Shown: positions 43,549 through 55,195, counted from the stretch's first letter. The stretch is DNA of 64,000 nt from Rhipidocladum racemiflorum (GCA_036346355.1 CM070577.1:11159666-11223665); one strand, 5' to 3'. The notes: generated from the sequence alone by a model not told the origin. Translations and numbers: made by a program.

Positions 43549-45696
43549 CTTGCTATCGTTGTCGTCGATCGGTTGTTTGTACGTAATTTATGTGACTTTC
43601 GCATAGGTGCGATCAGTTTGTACTGTGTAGGTTAACACTGGTGTAGGGTCGAGGAGTGGTGAGAGGAGAAAACTGTGAATCGTTAGATGTTGTTTGTAAT
43701 AAGATTGTGGAGATTTGGAAAATTAAGGGCTTCCGTTCTGCGTTTGATTGTCTAGATGCGCTTTTGTTGCGTCCTAGCAGGGATTTATTGTGTTCATTTG
43801 GTTGCTTCCGGCGTGCTTGGCTAGTTGCGTGAAAGCTTTTGCGGTGCAAGTCTTTTTTTTTTTTTTTTTTTGGAAATTCTGCTGCTTTCACCTGTTAGTG
43901 CTATAATTTTGAAGTAAAAACAGCAGCATCAACGGATAGGCTGACCATAGAGAGGTTGTGTCTGAATTCTTTGACTTGTCAGCTTAACGAATAGGCTGCA
44001 AACTTGCCATGGTGTTTATGCAAATTGAATCGAGGTGTTCCTTTTGTTTTCATTTCAGTCAGTTGATGCATAATACTATACTGTCCTGTTATTTAGTGCC
44101 TCATCTGGTATCTGGTAGTGTAGAAGTTCAGTGTGTATTTTTATTTTTATTTTCCATTTTGAAATGTGATTGTTAGTTGTTTTGTAGATTATGGCAACAT
44201 ATCCATGAATTGCAATGTGAGACTGTTGTGTAATTTGTTGCAAAGGCATATAATAAGTTGGGAGTACAGTAACACCCTTTGTTTACAATATGAATACCTT
44301 GTTTCTATCTTTTGACATCGTAATCAGGTGAAAGGCTTGCAGAGGGTGGGGTGGATGTAGCAACATGAATATGTGCATTGACCGGCCTTGCTTGTAGTAA
44401 GAAGGGTTGCTGAATTTAGCATTTTCTGCTTGCTATTCATATTTGTTTGGATGTCTAATGCAATTTTGATGGGACTTGTTTTGCCCGTTACGAATATCTT
44501 CCTAATTTGTACAATTGCTTAGTGTTTTGTTAACTGCTGTAATGTTACTTGCATTAGACATTGTTATGGTTCGAATACCTTGATGTATTAGTTTGGCACT
44601 TTGGTGGTTATATTAATTGTTGGTCACAGTGGACTTGATTTGCCCGTTATGTTATTTTGTTATCATATATTTCGAGAATTGTAAAAATCGTTAGCATTAT
44701 TGAGTCTGGAGCTTTTATGTTTAGATATACCGTTGAAGATTTTTTTAATTAAATTTTGATGGTTTTATGAACATATTTGTGGGCTTGCGCCTATTTGGTG
44801 GGATGTACTGGAATTTAATCAATTTATCAATAAGGAGGAAGTACAACTATCAGTTTCTTATTTCATGGTTGTACTGAACTTGATGTTATTTCACTGATTG
44901 GGATGAGAATATGGGAGGGATTCGGGGGAAACAGTAGGAAATCTTCTAGTTTCTCAATCAGACACGCGAGGGAAAGAAGAGCTGCTGATTTGGTTGTACA
45001 TGTGATTTAGTTGGATTGTACTTGGTACTTTAGTTGGTATTATATAGCTGCTTGGACCTATATCTCTTGATGAGATTTATTAATTAAATTTGGGCTGTAA
45101 AAGCAATGGGCCATTGCACTTGGATGGTTTTGAGAATCTTGAGGGGCTTGGATGTAATGGTATGTGTAGGTTTTTCAGGCTCTTGGATTGCAGATGTGGT
45201 TCTTTAGCCATGAGATCCTGGGTCATAATATATCCATGGTGTTATTTTTGGATTTGAAATCGATGTTTTGATGTTTTCTTTTTGTTGTGGATTTTTCAGG
45301 ATATCTAGTAATCAAGCTGTGTTTATTTCTCTCTTGATATTTAGGTTGATTTATTCTGGTCGAAATTTTTGGTGTTAAAATTAGCCTTTCCATGAATTTC
45401 AAATTTGCAATGCCTTTGTCATATATGGTGACTCATATATAATTGTGTTGATCAGCTGGAGTTGCAGTTTTGTTTTCCTTCACCGGGTCATGGTGGATAT
45501 CTGATGCCTCGAGACAATTACGGTAGTCTACAGATTAAAGCAACGAAGATTAGCATGTTAGTATGTTACTGCAGGTGTTATCTGGCTGGAGACTGGAGAG
45601 AGCGAGCAGGAAAGTTACGTCTGACGGCACGAGGAGAGACTGATGTGGCGATCTGCTCGGCTCCAAGCCTCCAACTGGACAAAAGCATCGAGAGGC
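43549..45696. other. H2A 3' flank and intergenic DNA
   Basis: AT-rich single-copy-looking sequence without open frames of note or repeat termini. I see no gene. Confidence 0.45.
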
Positions 45697-45699
45697 TTA

Positions 45700-46022
45700 G
45701 GCTGTGTTTGTTTAGGCTGGTGCTGGAGGAGAAGCTGCTGGAGCTGGAAGAAGCTAGCTGGCCTGCTGGAGCTGGAAGAGATTTGATGAAGGGGATGGCA
45801 ATTTTTTGTAAATAAGATCAAGTTGCAAGGGTACCAGGGAAGTGGGATTTTCAGAAGCTCAGTAGGCAGAAGCATCGTTTTCCTTGCTTCTCTCGTGTAG
45901 TGCAAATTGGGCTGGAGCTTCTCCTCTCCAGCTAGCTGAAAAATTACTATTTGTTTTGGCTTGTGACTTATGAAGGCCTAGAAGCCAAATAAGCCTAAGT
46001 AGAAGTCTAAACAAACACAGCC
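45700..46022. mobile_element. Tourist-like MITE
   Basis: Perfect 16-bp inverted ends GGCTGTGTTTGTTTAG, flanked by TTA (45697-45699, 46023-46025). 323 bp. The interior 'ctggagctggaag' and 'cagctagctg' phrases add symmetry. Non-coding. Confidence 0.88.
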
Positions 46023-46061
46023 TTAGTACCGCCCGTTTGGAATGTGTCACTTATTCCCTGA

Positions 46062-46362
46062 CTAGTTACATGCCCGTGCGTGCATAACGAAAAATAAAGA
46101 TTAAAAAATAAAAACTAGTTACATGTTCGTGCGTTGTTACAAAAAACAAAATTGATAACGAAAAATAAAGATTAAAAAATAAAAAAAATTATTTCACAAG
46201 ATCAAACATCTATCTTTAACGCTTCGTTTCTTGCGAAAACTGGCTAATTAAAGCAACGCTTCGTTTCTTGCGTAGGGCAATTAAGCAGAGCAATTAAGCA
46301 GCAATTAATAACATGGGAAGAACGGACCACTGCCACCAAGTGCTGCTTTAGAATAGTAGAGA
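46062..46362 (-). mobile_element. short Helitron with a duplicated 3' end
   Basis: On the minus strand it starts TCTCTACTATTC (46362) and ends GCACGGGCATGTAACTAG (46062). A second end, GCACGAACATGTAACTAG, lies at 46118-46115, and the adjoining 'aacgaaaaataaagatt' text is also doubled (46087, 46159). Flanked by A and T in Helitron orientation. It shares 'acgcttcgtttcttgc' with the copy at 30701. The duplication is about 55-70 bp. Confidence 0.8.
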
Positions 46363-46689
46363 TTACTACAAGAATGGAATTGTTCCACGTGAGTCCTCCA
46401 GGTGGAAGCATAAGATGGGAGGAGAAAGTGCACCAAAGCTTAATAGCTGGCTCTTAGATAAGACCTCTAATCTTCTCTTGGAATGCCATTACATCTTTGC
46501 AAAGCCAGGTTTCAAGCACAGCTTGCACGCAACATGCGGGCAAACACGGATGCACCAAGGTAACCAGTAGAGTCGTGATGCTGCACCGTATGAAAGTTGG
46601 GCAAATTATTTTTTTTTTTTGCAAAAAAAAACTTAATTTTAGTTTTTTTGGTGCTATTTGTTAAAAAAATAGGTTAGTTAGGTGCTATT

Positions 46690-46950
46690 GATGAATTTGA
46701 GTAATCACAGGGTCCTTTATACAAAAAAAAAAATTGGTGAATGATTCGTTCACGAATATACGGAACCATTGGTCCTTTTTGAAAAAAAATAGTGAAAAGA
46801 CCTATCTGCGATTGAAAAAAACCGGTAGGGGATCCGTTTGCGAATATACGGAACTATAGGCCTTTTTGCAAAAAAAAAAAGGGCGAAAGGATCCATTCGC
46901 AATTTTGATTTTTTTAGAGGACTTTTTTGGAAAAAAAGGTGAGGTGGCAT
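46690..46950 (+). repeat. irregular ~65-bp repeats with poly-A runs
   Basis: '(c/g)gaatatacggaac' occurs at about 46754 and 46842, and 'cctttttgaaaaaaaa'-like text recurs about four times. Similar phrases occur at 40840-41460 on the other side of the histone gene. The family is not identified. Confidence 0.35.
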
Positions 46951-46987
46951 GCTGAGGGCTCGGGAAATCTTCCCGTCGTAAGGATAC

Positions 46988-47013
46988 TAATAATAATAAT
47001 AATAATAATAATA
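46988..47013 (+). repeat. (TAA)n microsatellite
   Basis: About nine TAA units. Confidence 0.85.
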
Positions 47014-48189
47014 TGCGCTAATGCCGCAAAGTTGCCAGTGATGACGCCACGCGACACGTGACTCATGACACTGGCGCGGCGCACATTAGCATTGGTTTTC
47101 GGCTATAATTGAAGTCGGGCTGAATGCCTGGGAGCTTCTGGCTTGGAAATTTTTACTGTACTGACTCCTTTATCCTTTTTTTTTACGAAAATAAACTCCA
47201 TAGCGACGGAATTATAGATGTAGCCCCATGTTGCGCCTAGGAGTCGCTGAAGTACCCTGAAATGCGTTGTGGAGGCACTGCACCTGCTTGGCCCCACAAA
47301 GTCGCGCCTGAGAGCTGCTTCATTGCTCGTCGTGGCCCACGCGAAGCAGCGCCGTGGGGGGTGCTACACTACCAAAGTAGCGGCCCCTAGGCGCTGCACC
47401 TCCCCTTTATCCCTTGCCCCACGTGAAAAAGGAAATTTTGATGTATTTGTCTCCTTTCATTTTGTTTTTGTTTTTTCGTTTCTAGCTCTTTTGTGTACGT
47501 ATTCACGAAAATAGCCTCATGCAGCAGTGGGGAGGTGGGGCAGTGGAGAAGCAGCGGGGGGAGGCGCTAGTAGTGGCCAGTGGACACAACACAGGAGCAG
47601 CGCCAGGGGAGCATAGCTAGCGGTCGTATGGAGTGCCTCCCCGGTGCTGTTTTTTTTTTTTTTTGATTTTTTTTATATAAAAAGTAGAGCGATGCATTTT
47701 TGGTGATGAAAGAAGAGTAAAAAATATGCCGCAAAAATTGAACTATTAATGTATTTGGCCCCCTTGCCGTTTTTTTTGCAGAAATGGCCCCCCGTGCTGT
47801 CGTATTTTCAAAAATGGCCTCCTGAGGCACATCTCGTGTCACGAGTGAGCAAAAATGTGTCGTGCCACGCCTCCCTTGGGTGTAACGAAGTAATCGCAGT
47901 GCGGAATGTAGCGATCATGGCATTAGCAGGCGAGTGCAGGAGCTGCAGCTTGCCGTGGTAAGGAACAACGAGAATTCTCCCTGTCATGGCACCCCAGCAC
48001 GAGATTGTTTTTATTTTTATTTTTTGTAATAAGTTTTTCTAGTCCAGTTTGTTTTGATTGACATCGAGAACTGTTGATGTATTAGTTGTTCATGTATTTG
48101 GCTGAATATGCTGAGATATAAACATGTATGCACTTTACCTTTATGGTCGAATTTGCTGAGATATAAACATGAACAATTTTAGTCGACAG
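47014..48189. other. intergenic region
   Basis: 47200-47420 and 47520-47650 are GC-rich islands without a supported frame. T-rich runs at 47650-47680 and 48007-48025. Nothing recognised. Confidence 0.35.
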
Positions 48190-48510
48190 CTTAAGAGTTT
48201 TTTGGTTCAGTAATGAGTAGCAAAAAAGTAAAATTTAATTGATAGTTTACTATTTTTTTGTTCACTGATGCATTACAAAATTATGGAGTTTGAATCGATA
48301 GTTTTTGAAATTTTGTTTAGTTCACTGATGTACCACAAAACTATGCAATTTGAATCGATATTTTTTGAATTTTTTTGGTTCACTCATGGACTACAAAATT
48401 AGGGAATTTGAATCGATAGTTTTTTATTTATTTTTGGTTTATTTACGTACTGTAAAATTGTGGAATTTTAATTGAGATTTGTTGCTCCTTTTTGTTTAGT
48501 GGTGTACTCC
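48190..48510 (+). repeat. ~60-bp tandem repeat, about five copies
   Basis: 'ttcactgatg' followed by 'acaaaattatg' and 'tttgaatcgata' recurs at about 48205, 48261, 48321, 48379 and 48439, with decay at both ends. Confidence 0.8.
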
Positions 48511-48792
48511 AAATTTGTGAAATTATAATCAATTTGACGTACACATGATAAACATGAAGATGCATAAAATGCGTTCAAGATGAGAGAAGAAAGATATGGA
48601 ACAGTTGCATTGCATGACGTAGAAAACAAGTAAACATACATGGCGCATACAGTGTGGTTCATTACCTATGTTAGCCTTTGTACTTGTACGGTACAAATGG
48701 TGACACGAACGAACGATGAACGAAAAGTACAACTATGATACATGTGCGCCTTTTGGAATTGTAAAGAAGTCATGTTGCCTGTCGTAGACCTT

Positions 48793-49432
48793 AGGCTGAA
48801 GGATCCATCGGTACCTTCCCCTTTGATCTGGTGAGGCTGTTGGCCTCTACTTTCTTCCAATTAGGCCCGTACATATCCACCCAATAGTAGTTTTCTGGGC
48901 GATCTTCGGCTCTTGAAAATGAGCCACATCGGCTTGCTCCTTCATCTTCTTTTGTTGATCTTGAAGCCCTTATATGGGCTTCCAAAAGAGCATCTTTTGG
49001 GCGGTAGGGCGGATGTTTTGGTTTCTCTTTGTAGTCTTAGGGGAAGGTTTTCCATCTGTTGTAGAGCTCAGGCGCAACTACGTAATGTAGGTACAGTTTT
49101 TGCTCGAAGTACAAACTATCATACATATCCGAGCCATCGATCCATTGGAAGACAACAATGGTCGTATAGCTGGTGTCATACGTGGACGAAGTTAGAAGTA
49201 TGAAAAACGCATTATGGATTGTACATGCATGTCATTAATTTATGTTCCCTTTATTGTGGCACGTGTCGGGATGTCTGGATTGCATTATCCATGTCGGAGC
49301 ACCGTGGTTGTAGATTGGGCGGGGAAACTTCGATGGCATAGGAGCATCCTTGCTAGAAATATTCGGGTAGCTTTTCGTGTTCTTAGCAAGCCATTTCCGC
49401 TTACGAAGAATCGTTGCATAGTCGGTCATCAT
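48793..49432 (-). pseudogene. decayed ORF pair, possibly related to the zf-GRF-like gene
   Basis: A TATA box (49542-49535) and a CA-rich leader precede ATG 49432, which opens 65 codons (MMTDYATILRKRKWLAKN...). Further on, a frame with VVFQWIDGSDMYDSLYFEQK and, after one stop near 49039, ENYYWVDMYGPNWKKVEAN runs to a stop at 48793. 'FQWIDG' resembles the tail of GRF zinc-finger proteins of grasses, but the finger itself is not seen. Probably a broken gene, perhaps transposon-associated. Joining these pieces is inference. Confidence 0.35.
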
Positions 49433-49534
49433 GAACCCACCGGTGATGGGGTCTGTGGTGTTGGTAGGGATGTGGTGTTCGGTGTGGGGTTTGGCTTGGT
49501 GTAGTGTAGAATGTATATGTTGGGTATGACTTCG

Positions 49535-49542
49535 TATTTATA
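49535..49542 (-). promoter_or_regulatory. TATA box
   Basis: Minus-strand TATAAATA in the context ACTATAAATACG, about 100 bp upstream of ATG 49432 and directly downstream of a tandem-repeat block. Confidence 0.5.
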
Positions 49543-49555
49543 GTAAATTTTTCGT

Positions 49556-49985
49556 GGCAGCGTGTTGTTCAAGTGACCTGAGAAAGTTGTTGCTCACGAG
49601 TTATTAAATCGGTCTGACAAAGTACATAGAAGTGTATTATCAATTTGGACTGTAAAAGCAGCTGCCAATGTGTTGTCAAATCGGGCTAATAAAGGAGTAG
49701 CCATCGTGTTGTTACTTTACTCTGAGAAAGCTGCTGGTGCGTGTTGTCTCATCCGCCTAACAAAGCAATAGGCAGTGCGTTGTCACTTCGCGGTGCGTGT
49801 TGTCAAATCGTCCTGACAAAGTACAGTGCAGTGTATTATCAATTTAGTTTGTAAAAGCAGGTACTAGTGTGTTGTCAAATTGGTCTGACAAAGAAAAATG
49901 CAGTGTTTTGTCACTTTGCTCTAAGAAAGCGGAGGCAACATGTTGTCATATCGGCCTGACAAAGCAGTAACGCACGCCAGGTGTT
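49556..49985 (-). repeat. imperfect ~35-40-bp tandem repeat upstream of a TATA box
   Basis: Variants of GTGTTGTCAAATCGGTCTGACAAAG recur about ten times. A larger unit of about 199 bp is also visible: 'gtgtattatcaatttggactgtaaaagcag' near 49632 returns near 49831 with changes. The block ends just before the TATA box at 49542. Confidence 0.75.
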
Positions 49986-50286
49986 GCATATAAAGCCGCA
50001 CTTCCGTTCTGAGGTGTGCATAGTGTAGACATGATTGAATTCTTTGTAGGCAAGTAGTGGAGTAATTCATAGTACCACATGGTAATAAACAGATGTCCGA
50101 ACAAAAGTGAAGGAATACCACATTTCATTAGGATAGATTGAGATTACATGGCGCATGTAGTTCGTACGGACCATGAACTTTATAACACCTACGATAAAAG
50201 TATGCCTTTTGGAATTGTAAAAGGGCGGATGGACTATGGGTTATGGTGGGAGGACACTAAGGCTCAAATGAGTAACCATACGACAC

Positions 50287-50763
50287 TCACATGGAGTATT
50301 GATCATCAGGATGGCGTGGACGAGGCTGTTGGTTACAGTAGTGGCAAACATAACTGCAGCTCGCATTGCTGCAGCAGCAGTAAGTGTGGTAGTCGCTGCC
50401 AAGGTGGATGACCTCCTCATTGTTCCTCTCCCTGAGCCTTTGACGGCAATGCAAGACCTTGGTGAGTTCCTTTCCCTTTTCGTCAAGGCGTATCAACAAT
50501 TTGTAGATATAACATTGGGCATATAAGAAATATGGATCGTCCATCCATTTAGTGAATTTGCAATCCTCGGTCTACAAGTAAGAGTACATGTTATATAACG
50601 AGTCATGCGTCGAATGGTATGTAAGAATTGTACTGGTTACCATGAAAAGAGGGCATCGATAGAAACGATGTCCTGGGCTAGAATGGGACTCGTTGCAAAC
50701 CTGCACAACGGTGTCGACGTAGTGCTTACATGTCAGCCACTTCAAGGGGGAGTGGGAAACCAT
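50287..50763 (-). CDS. zf-GRF-like zinc-finger protein, two exons
   Basis: Exon 1 50763-50641 and exon 2 50571-50287 are joined by a 69-bp GT-AG intron (phase 0), giving 135 aa. Across the splice the protein reads ...CKH...SSPGHRFYRCPLF|M then TEDCKFTKWMDDP. This matches the GRF zinc finger: CxH, a Gly-[RH]-RF-Y-xC core and a final Cys before F-x-x-W-x-D. Ligands would be C12, H14, C37 and C45. A helical, charged stretch (YIYKLLIRLDEKGKELTKVL) follows; the C-terminal Cys/His cluster may be degenerate. GRF fingers bind nucleic acid, and many grass copies belong to small multicopy families. A TATA-like AATATATT lies near 50850. The intron is short, so annotation needs transcript support. Confidence 0.58.
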
Positions 50764-50869
50764 CGTGGATTGGATTTTTGGGGGTGCAGTGGTCCTTTAT
50801 GTGAATGGGAAGATCTGGGCTGGGGGGATCTGGGTCTTGGGGACAATATATTTTGTGGGCCTTAAGTGA

Positions 50870-51470
50870 AGGGTCACGGCCTCAAAACCATGAAGGGTCA
50901 GCGGCTCGCTGTGCGGTTTGATCCCTTCTTCCCCGTCTACGCCTCCCACTGCTTGAGGTGCCTCCTCTATTTAGAATTGTTGAGGTTGTTGTTCTGATTA
51001 AGTTTATCTTAATTGATGTGGACCATACACTCAAAAGTGTCTATGGTCTAAACCTTGTTTTTGATAGACCTTATGATTGTGTGTGGCTTAAGAACGCTTC
51101 TATTACACTTAGGTAGTCATCATGTCACAATGTCAGGGTTTGGGGAGTCTTGTCATTCGAGTCATAGTTGGGTCCCGTAGGTCTGGCCTCAGGCAGTTGT
51201 CATGTCACTATGTCGGTCCCATCATAAAGACAATGGATATACTAAAAGACAACCAGCAATTCAACCTAGGTTGGCTACTACTTTCTAAAGTCGACATCTG
51301 ATAAACATTTAATATAGCTCATAGATCTCAGAGTTCAACACAAATCACAAGCAAGAGATCAAGATTTATGATAGATAATAGAAGAAAAATGAACTTGGTG
51401 GTGAGAAATCATGGGCCGAGAGGGGTGGGACCATGGGATGTCTCTAGGGTTTTTCAAACATGGCCCAATT
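50870..51470. other. intergenic region
   Basis: No gene or element termini seen. Phrases such as 'catgtcac(a/t)atgtc(a/g)g' occur twice (51123, 51204). Confidence 0.35.
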
Positions 51471-51479
51471 GTCAATGCT

Positions 51480-51652
51480 TATTGTCAGGTAATCGGGTAA
51501 AACGGGCACGGGTGAAGCTCTCCATACTCGTACTCGTTTGCCCATCAAGCAAATATTTACCCCCCACGAATATGCCCACGGGCAAATAAAAAGAGGAATA
51601 TACCCACTTTTATCAGGGTTTTTACCCACGTGTGACAAAATTGCCATCCCTA
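51480..51652. repeat. hAT-like terminus
   Basis: The reverse complement of the right edge starts TAGGGATGGCAATTTTGTC, a common end of grass hAT elements, with 'cccacggg' and 'gggtaaa' repeats inside. The other end is not identified. Confidence 0.4.
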
Positions 51653-51799
51653 ATCATGTTATGAACCATATGGTGTATAACATGGAAGAAAAAGAAAAGA
51701 AAGTTGCTTGTCATAAACTTTGGCATGTATCATCTTTTCGCAATCGATATCCCCATTTGGATGACCGTTATGCAGCACATTCACTACAGGAATCAGGGG

Positions 51800-52210
51800 A
51801 AAATTCGTGGGCCAGAAACCCACGAATTTAGGCCAAAACCCACGAATTTAATATAAATTCGTGCGCAAACCGTCGAATTTAGGCCACGAATTTAACTCGA
51901 CGAAATTAATCAATTAAATTCGTGGGTGCCCACGAATTTAAGTTAAATTCGTGGGTTTCGCCGCCCACTTAATTTAATCGATAAATTCGTGGGTTTCTCT
52001 CGCCCCACGAATTTAATTAGTAAATTCGTGGTCGGAAAACTCACGATTTAACTTAAATTCGTGGGCCAGGAAAACCCACGAATTTAACTTAAATTCGTGG
52101 GCCAGGAAAACCCACGAATTTAACTTAAATTCGTGGGCCAGGCAGAAACCCACGAATTTAACTTAAATTCGTGGGCCAGGCAGAAACCCACGAATTTAAC
52201 TGACGCTTAA
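51800..52210. repeat. left subterminal CACTA repeats
   Basis: More than a dozen alternating copies of CCCACGAATTTAA and TTAAATTCGTGGG, some as exact ~52-bp tandem copies around 52060-52200. Confidence 0.9.
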
Positions 52211-52214
52211 TATA

Positions 52215-52740
52215 TATATATATATCCATATGCATCACACTCAATACATTCAATCAAACTTATTCAACATTCAATCAAACACTCAATATATCGACCACGC
52301 ATATATATGGATCGATATGCATGTCATTCAACACAAGCATCTTCACATTCAATCTTATTCAACACATCACAATAAGTCCATCACAAGATTCAAATATATA
52401 TCGATCAAATATATGTACTCAAATATATATCGATCAAACATTCAATCAAACTTATTCAACATTCAATCAAACACTCAATATCTATATCGATCAAACACTC
52501 AATATATATCGATCGGTATGCATCTCAACATTCAATCAAACACTCAATATCAATATCTATACATTCAATCAAACATTCAATCAAACAATCAATATATATC
52601 GATCGGTATGCATCTCATTCAACATTCAATCAAACACTCAATATCAATATCTATACATTCAATCAAAACTCAATATATATCGACAACTCAAGATTCAAGA
52701 GTATTACGAACAATTCAAGAGTATTACCAACATGATTCAA
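52215..52740 (+). repeat. low-complexity 'attcaatcaaac' repeat region
   Basis: Repeats of CATTCAATCAAACACTCAAT with 'atatatcgatc'. A ~92-bp unit is doubled (about 52509-52600 and 52601-52670). The open frames here only reflect the repeat. Confidence 0.8.
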
Positions 52741-52765
52741 GAATCAAACTCCACAACGAATAACT

Positions 52766-52905
52766 AAGTCACCGAATGTACAAAATTTCATGACCTCTCT
52801 AGTAAATAGGACATCCACTCGTGAGACAAAAAAAAAACATTTGCAGTGATAATATATATATATCAATCTCTCAAACCAAAAGGAGACATTCTAGCAGATC
52901 CTTAG
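52766..52905 (+). repeat. 140-bp direct repeat, copy A
   Basis: Begins AAGTCACCGAATGTACAAAA and includes 'aggacatccactc' and 'ggagacattctagcagatc'. Copy B at 58470-58605 is about 90% identical. The two copies flank both transposon genes within the CACTA element. Confidence 0.88.
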
Positions 52906-53039
52906 ATAACCAATCACACATCCAACGACAATTTGTAAACTACGACATTACAATCCACATTACAATCTATCCATCACAATACAAATCCGACGACGAAGTC
53001 ATAAAGTCCAACAAGAATACACCAATCCAGCTCACAATG

Positions 53040-53157
53040 CAATTCATGTCTCGGGTTGTTGGAGTTGTGAGCGCTACCACCACCGCCGAGGGCGAGACTA
53101 TGACGTCTTCTATGATGTCGCCGTTAGTACGTCTTTGGAGGGCGTGACCCGTAACCT
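53040..53157 (-). pseudogene. last exon of the CACTA TNPA-like gene
   Basis: Preceded on the minus strand by TTGCAG, then an acidic and Gly/Ser-rich tail ('GGGGSAHNSNNP' in one frame), as in C-termini of plant CACTA second genes. The exact stop is not fixed. Confidence 0.4.
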
Positions 53158-53159
53158 GC

Positions 53160-53800
53160 AAGTTCAAGACTAGGTTGTGTTACAAGTAACATATCGTCGA
53201 ACTTAGCAAATATCGAAATGATTTGTGCTAAATGTCCTAGGATCGAATCGGTTTTGCACGAATAAGGCGGTTTCGTCAAGTTGACTAAGTTTGGATCACA
53301 ATTGATAGAATTACCTTGTTTCGCAAACTTAGCAACCACCGAGATGAATTTGATAAGATTTAAGCTATATTTGGCTAAATGTGGTAGAATCGACTCGATT
53401 TTGAACGAATGCCTCAATTTGACTAGGGTTTACATGTTAATTATCAATTTGATAAGAATCGAATAATTATTGCATAAATACCTCAATTTGCAGGATTTGA
53501 CTAGTCTTGACTCACAAATAACAAAGTTAACTCAATTTGCAAACTTAGCAAACATTGAGATGATTTGTGCAAGGTTTAAGCATGAGTTGCCTAAGTGTCG
53601 TAAAATCGACTAAGTTTTGCACGTATAGCTGAATTTGCTCAAGTTGACTAAGTCCGCTCAACTTTGACAGAATTGAGTTTTATTTGCCTAAATGTGATAT
53701 AATTGACTAAGTTTTGTGAAGGTAGCTCAATTTACTCAATTTGACTTGGTTTAGCTCACAATTGACAAACTTAGCTCGTTTCGTAAACTTAGAATGTTTT
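53160..53800 (-). other. intron-like region with repeated tracts
   Basis: 'ttgactaagttt' and 'gcaaacttagcaa' phrases recur about every 80-130 bp (53210, 53320, 53545, 53605, 53715). No coding frame. Confidence 0.5.
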
Positions 53801-53809
53801 TGACATCCA

Positions 53810-54310
53810 TACCGTGGTGTTGTCTGAGGTGGCTGCATGGCCCAATGGTTGAAGTACATAGGCATTCCTTGGCCTGGCATAGGTGGTGGGTACATGTAGA
53901 ACGGGTTTGGAGGCTGGGAGCCCTGTAAGGCATAGTTAGGTACATTATGCCACATTTAAATCTTTCGCTCAAATTTTGAATATCGAATTGAACCGATCCA
54001 TCTTTACTGTGGTGCCTCTCCTCTGAAGGTAGTCGCATCTGTGGGGTGAACATGTAGAAAGGACGAGGAGGTCGGGAGCCCTATGGATCATAGTTTGTGA
54101 TATCAATTATACAGAATAGAGTTTTTAAAAATAAAGAATGCATGAGAATTTCATATAACCTGAGGTGCATCTCCTAGGGGTGGTGCTTGCATCCCAAAGA
54201 GGGTTTATGAAGGACGCTGGGGAGGTTGAGCACCCTGTGATGCTTCTCCTTGTGGTGGTGGCCGCATGTGAGGAGAAAACATGCAGAAAGGAGGTGGTCG
54301 GGAGGCCTAT
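53810..54310 (-). pseudogene. proline-rich repeated exons of the CACTA TNPA-like gene
   Basis: Three exon-like modules with the same layout, each starting after AG: near 53922-53815 (GSQPPNPFYMYPPPM...), 54077-54014 (GSRPPRPFYMFTPQMR) and 54307-54165 (ASRPPPFCMFSPHMRPP...). They look like tandemly duplicated exons of the Pro-rich region. Modules two and three have weaker splice sites or an internal stop. Confidence 0.5.
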
Positions 54311-54534
54311 GACATAATAGTCAAGTTTGTCGAAACACGATTTTATGAGCTAAGTGAGTTAGAGAGTAATGAACTCAAGTATCTTTACCTGGGCATAATA
54401 GGAGGGCGAAACACTGCACGTTAGGTCCAAGAGATTGTGACAGCTTCTTTGCATATAGATTGTTTGTTAGATTTTAATCACGGATGTACAAATGATCGAT
54501 TTGTTCAAAGTTGAGATTGTACCTGCAGATACAT

Positions 54535-54900
54535 TTTCATGTATTACCGAGTCTTCTCGGCTTCATGCGAGCTTCCTCTCGTGCTTGACGAGACTCTTCT
54601 CGCTTGACGAGCCTCCTCTCGCGCTTCACGAGCCTCCTCCCGCTTGTGCTTCCCGTGCGGACCTCGACGAGTGAGCACTCCTCGTGAGGAAACCGAGCCT
54701 CGTGGAAGATGATCGCATTCGACAACTCCGTCCCCATGGCCCACCTACAAACGCGATATATACCGAAATGTGACCATGCAACATTTTTTATTCATAGAGC
54801 AAAACAATTAAAATCAGTTTTATTAACGAACCTCCCATGCTTTAGGCCCTCCAAAGTGGTACAAGGCTTCCACATCGACGGCGCCCTCCAATCAAACTCC
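54535..54900 (-). pseudogene. middle exons of the CACTA TNPA-like gene
   Basis: 54963-54836 encodes FAKASYAEQMTQRHGTEFDW, ending at a GT donor. 54745-54540 encodes an Arg/Glu helix (KREEAREAREEARQARE) with repeated 'cgcttgacgagcctcctctc' at DNA level. Both fit the coiled-coil part of CACTA second proteins. The frame is disturbed between the repeats. Confidence 0.6.
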
Positions 54901-55195
54901 GTCCCATGACGTTGTGTCATTTGTTCCGCATATGACGCCTTTGCAAAACATATTGCACAAAACATTTGGTGCTCCTGATTTAAAATTGCACAAAACATAT
55001 TGTTTCATTTATACTTACCATCCTCTCACTAGCCCGCTGCCGCACAAAACATCCGGGTTCTGTGGATCCTCGCCTTTGTGCCCCGGATGTAAACTTCCAC
55101 AAAAGAGGGAGTACTCCCACTTTCAAATTTCTCCTACGGTGCAAAGTTAGAAACATAGTGACAAATTCACTAACAATTATAATACCGATACTTAC

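Noticed and set aside
52230..52767. 177- and 148-codon frames rich in Ile, Gln, Ser and Tyr
   Set aside because: They are translations of the 'attcaatcaaac' simple repeat.
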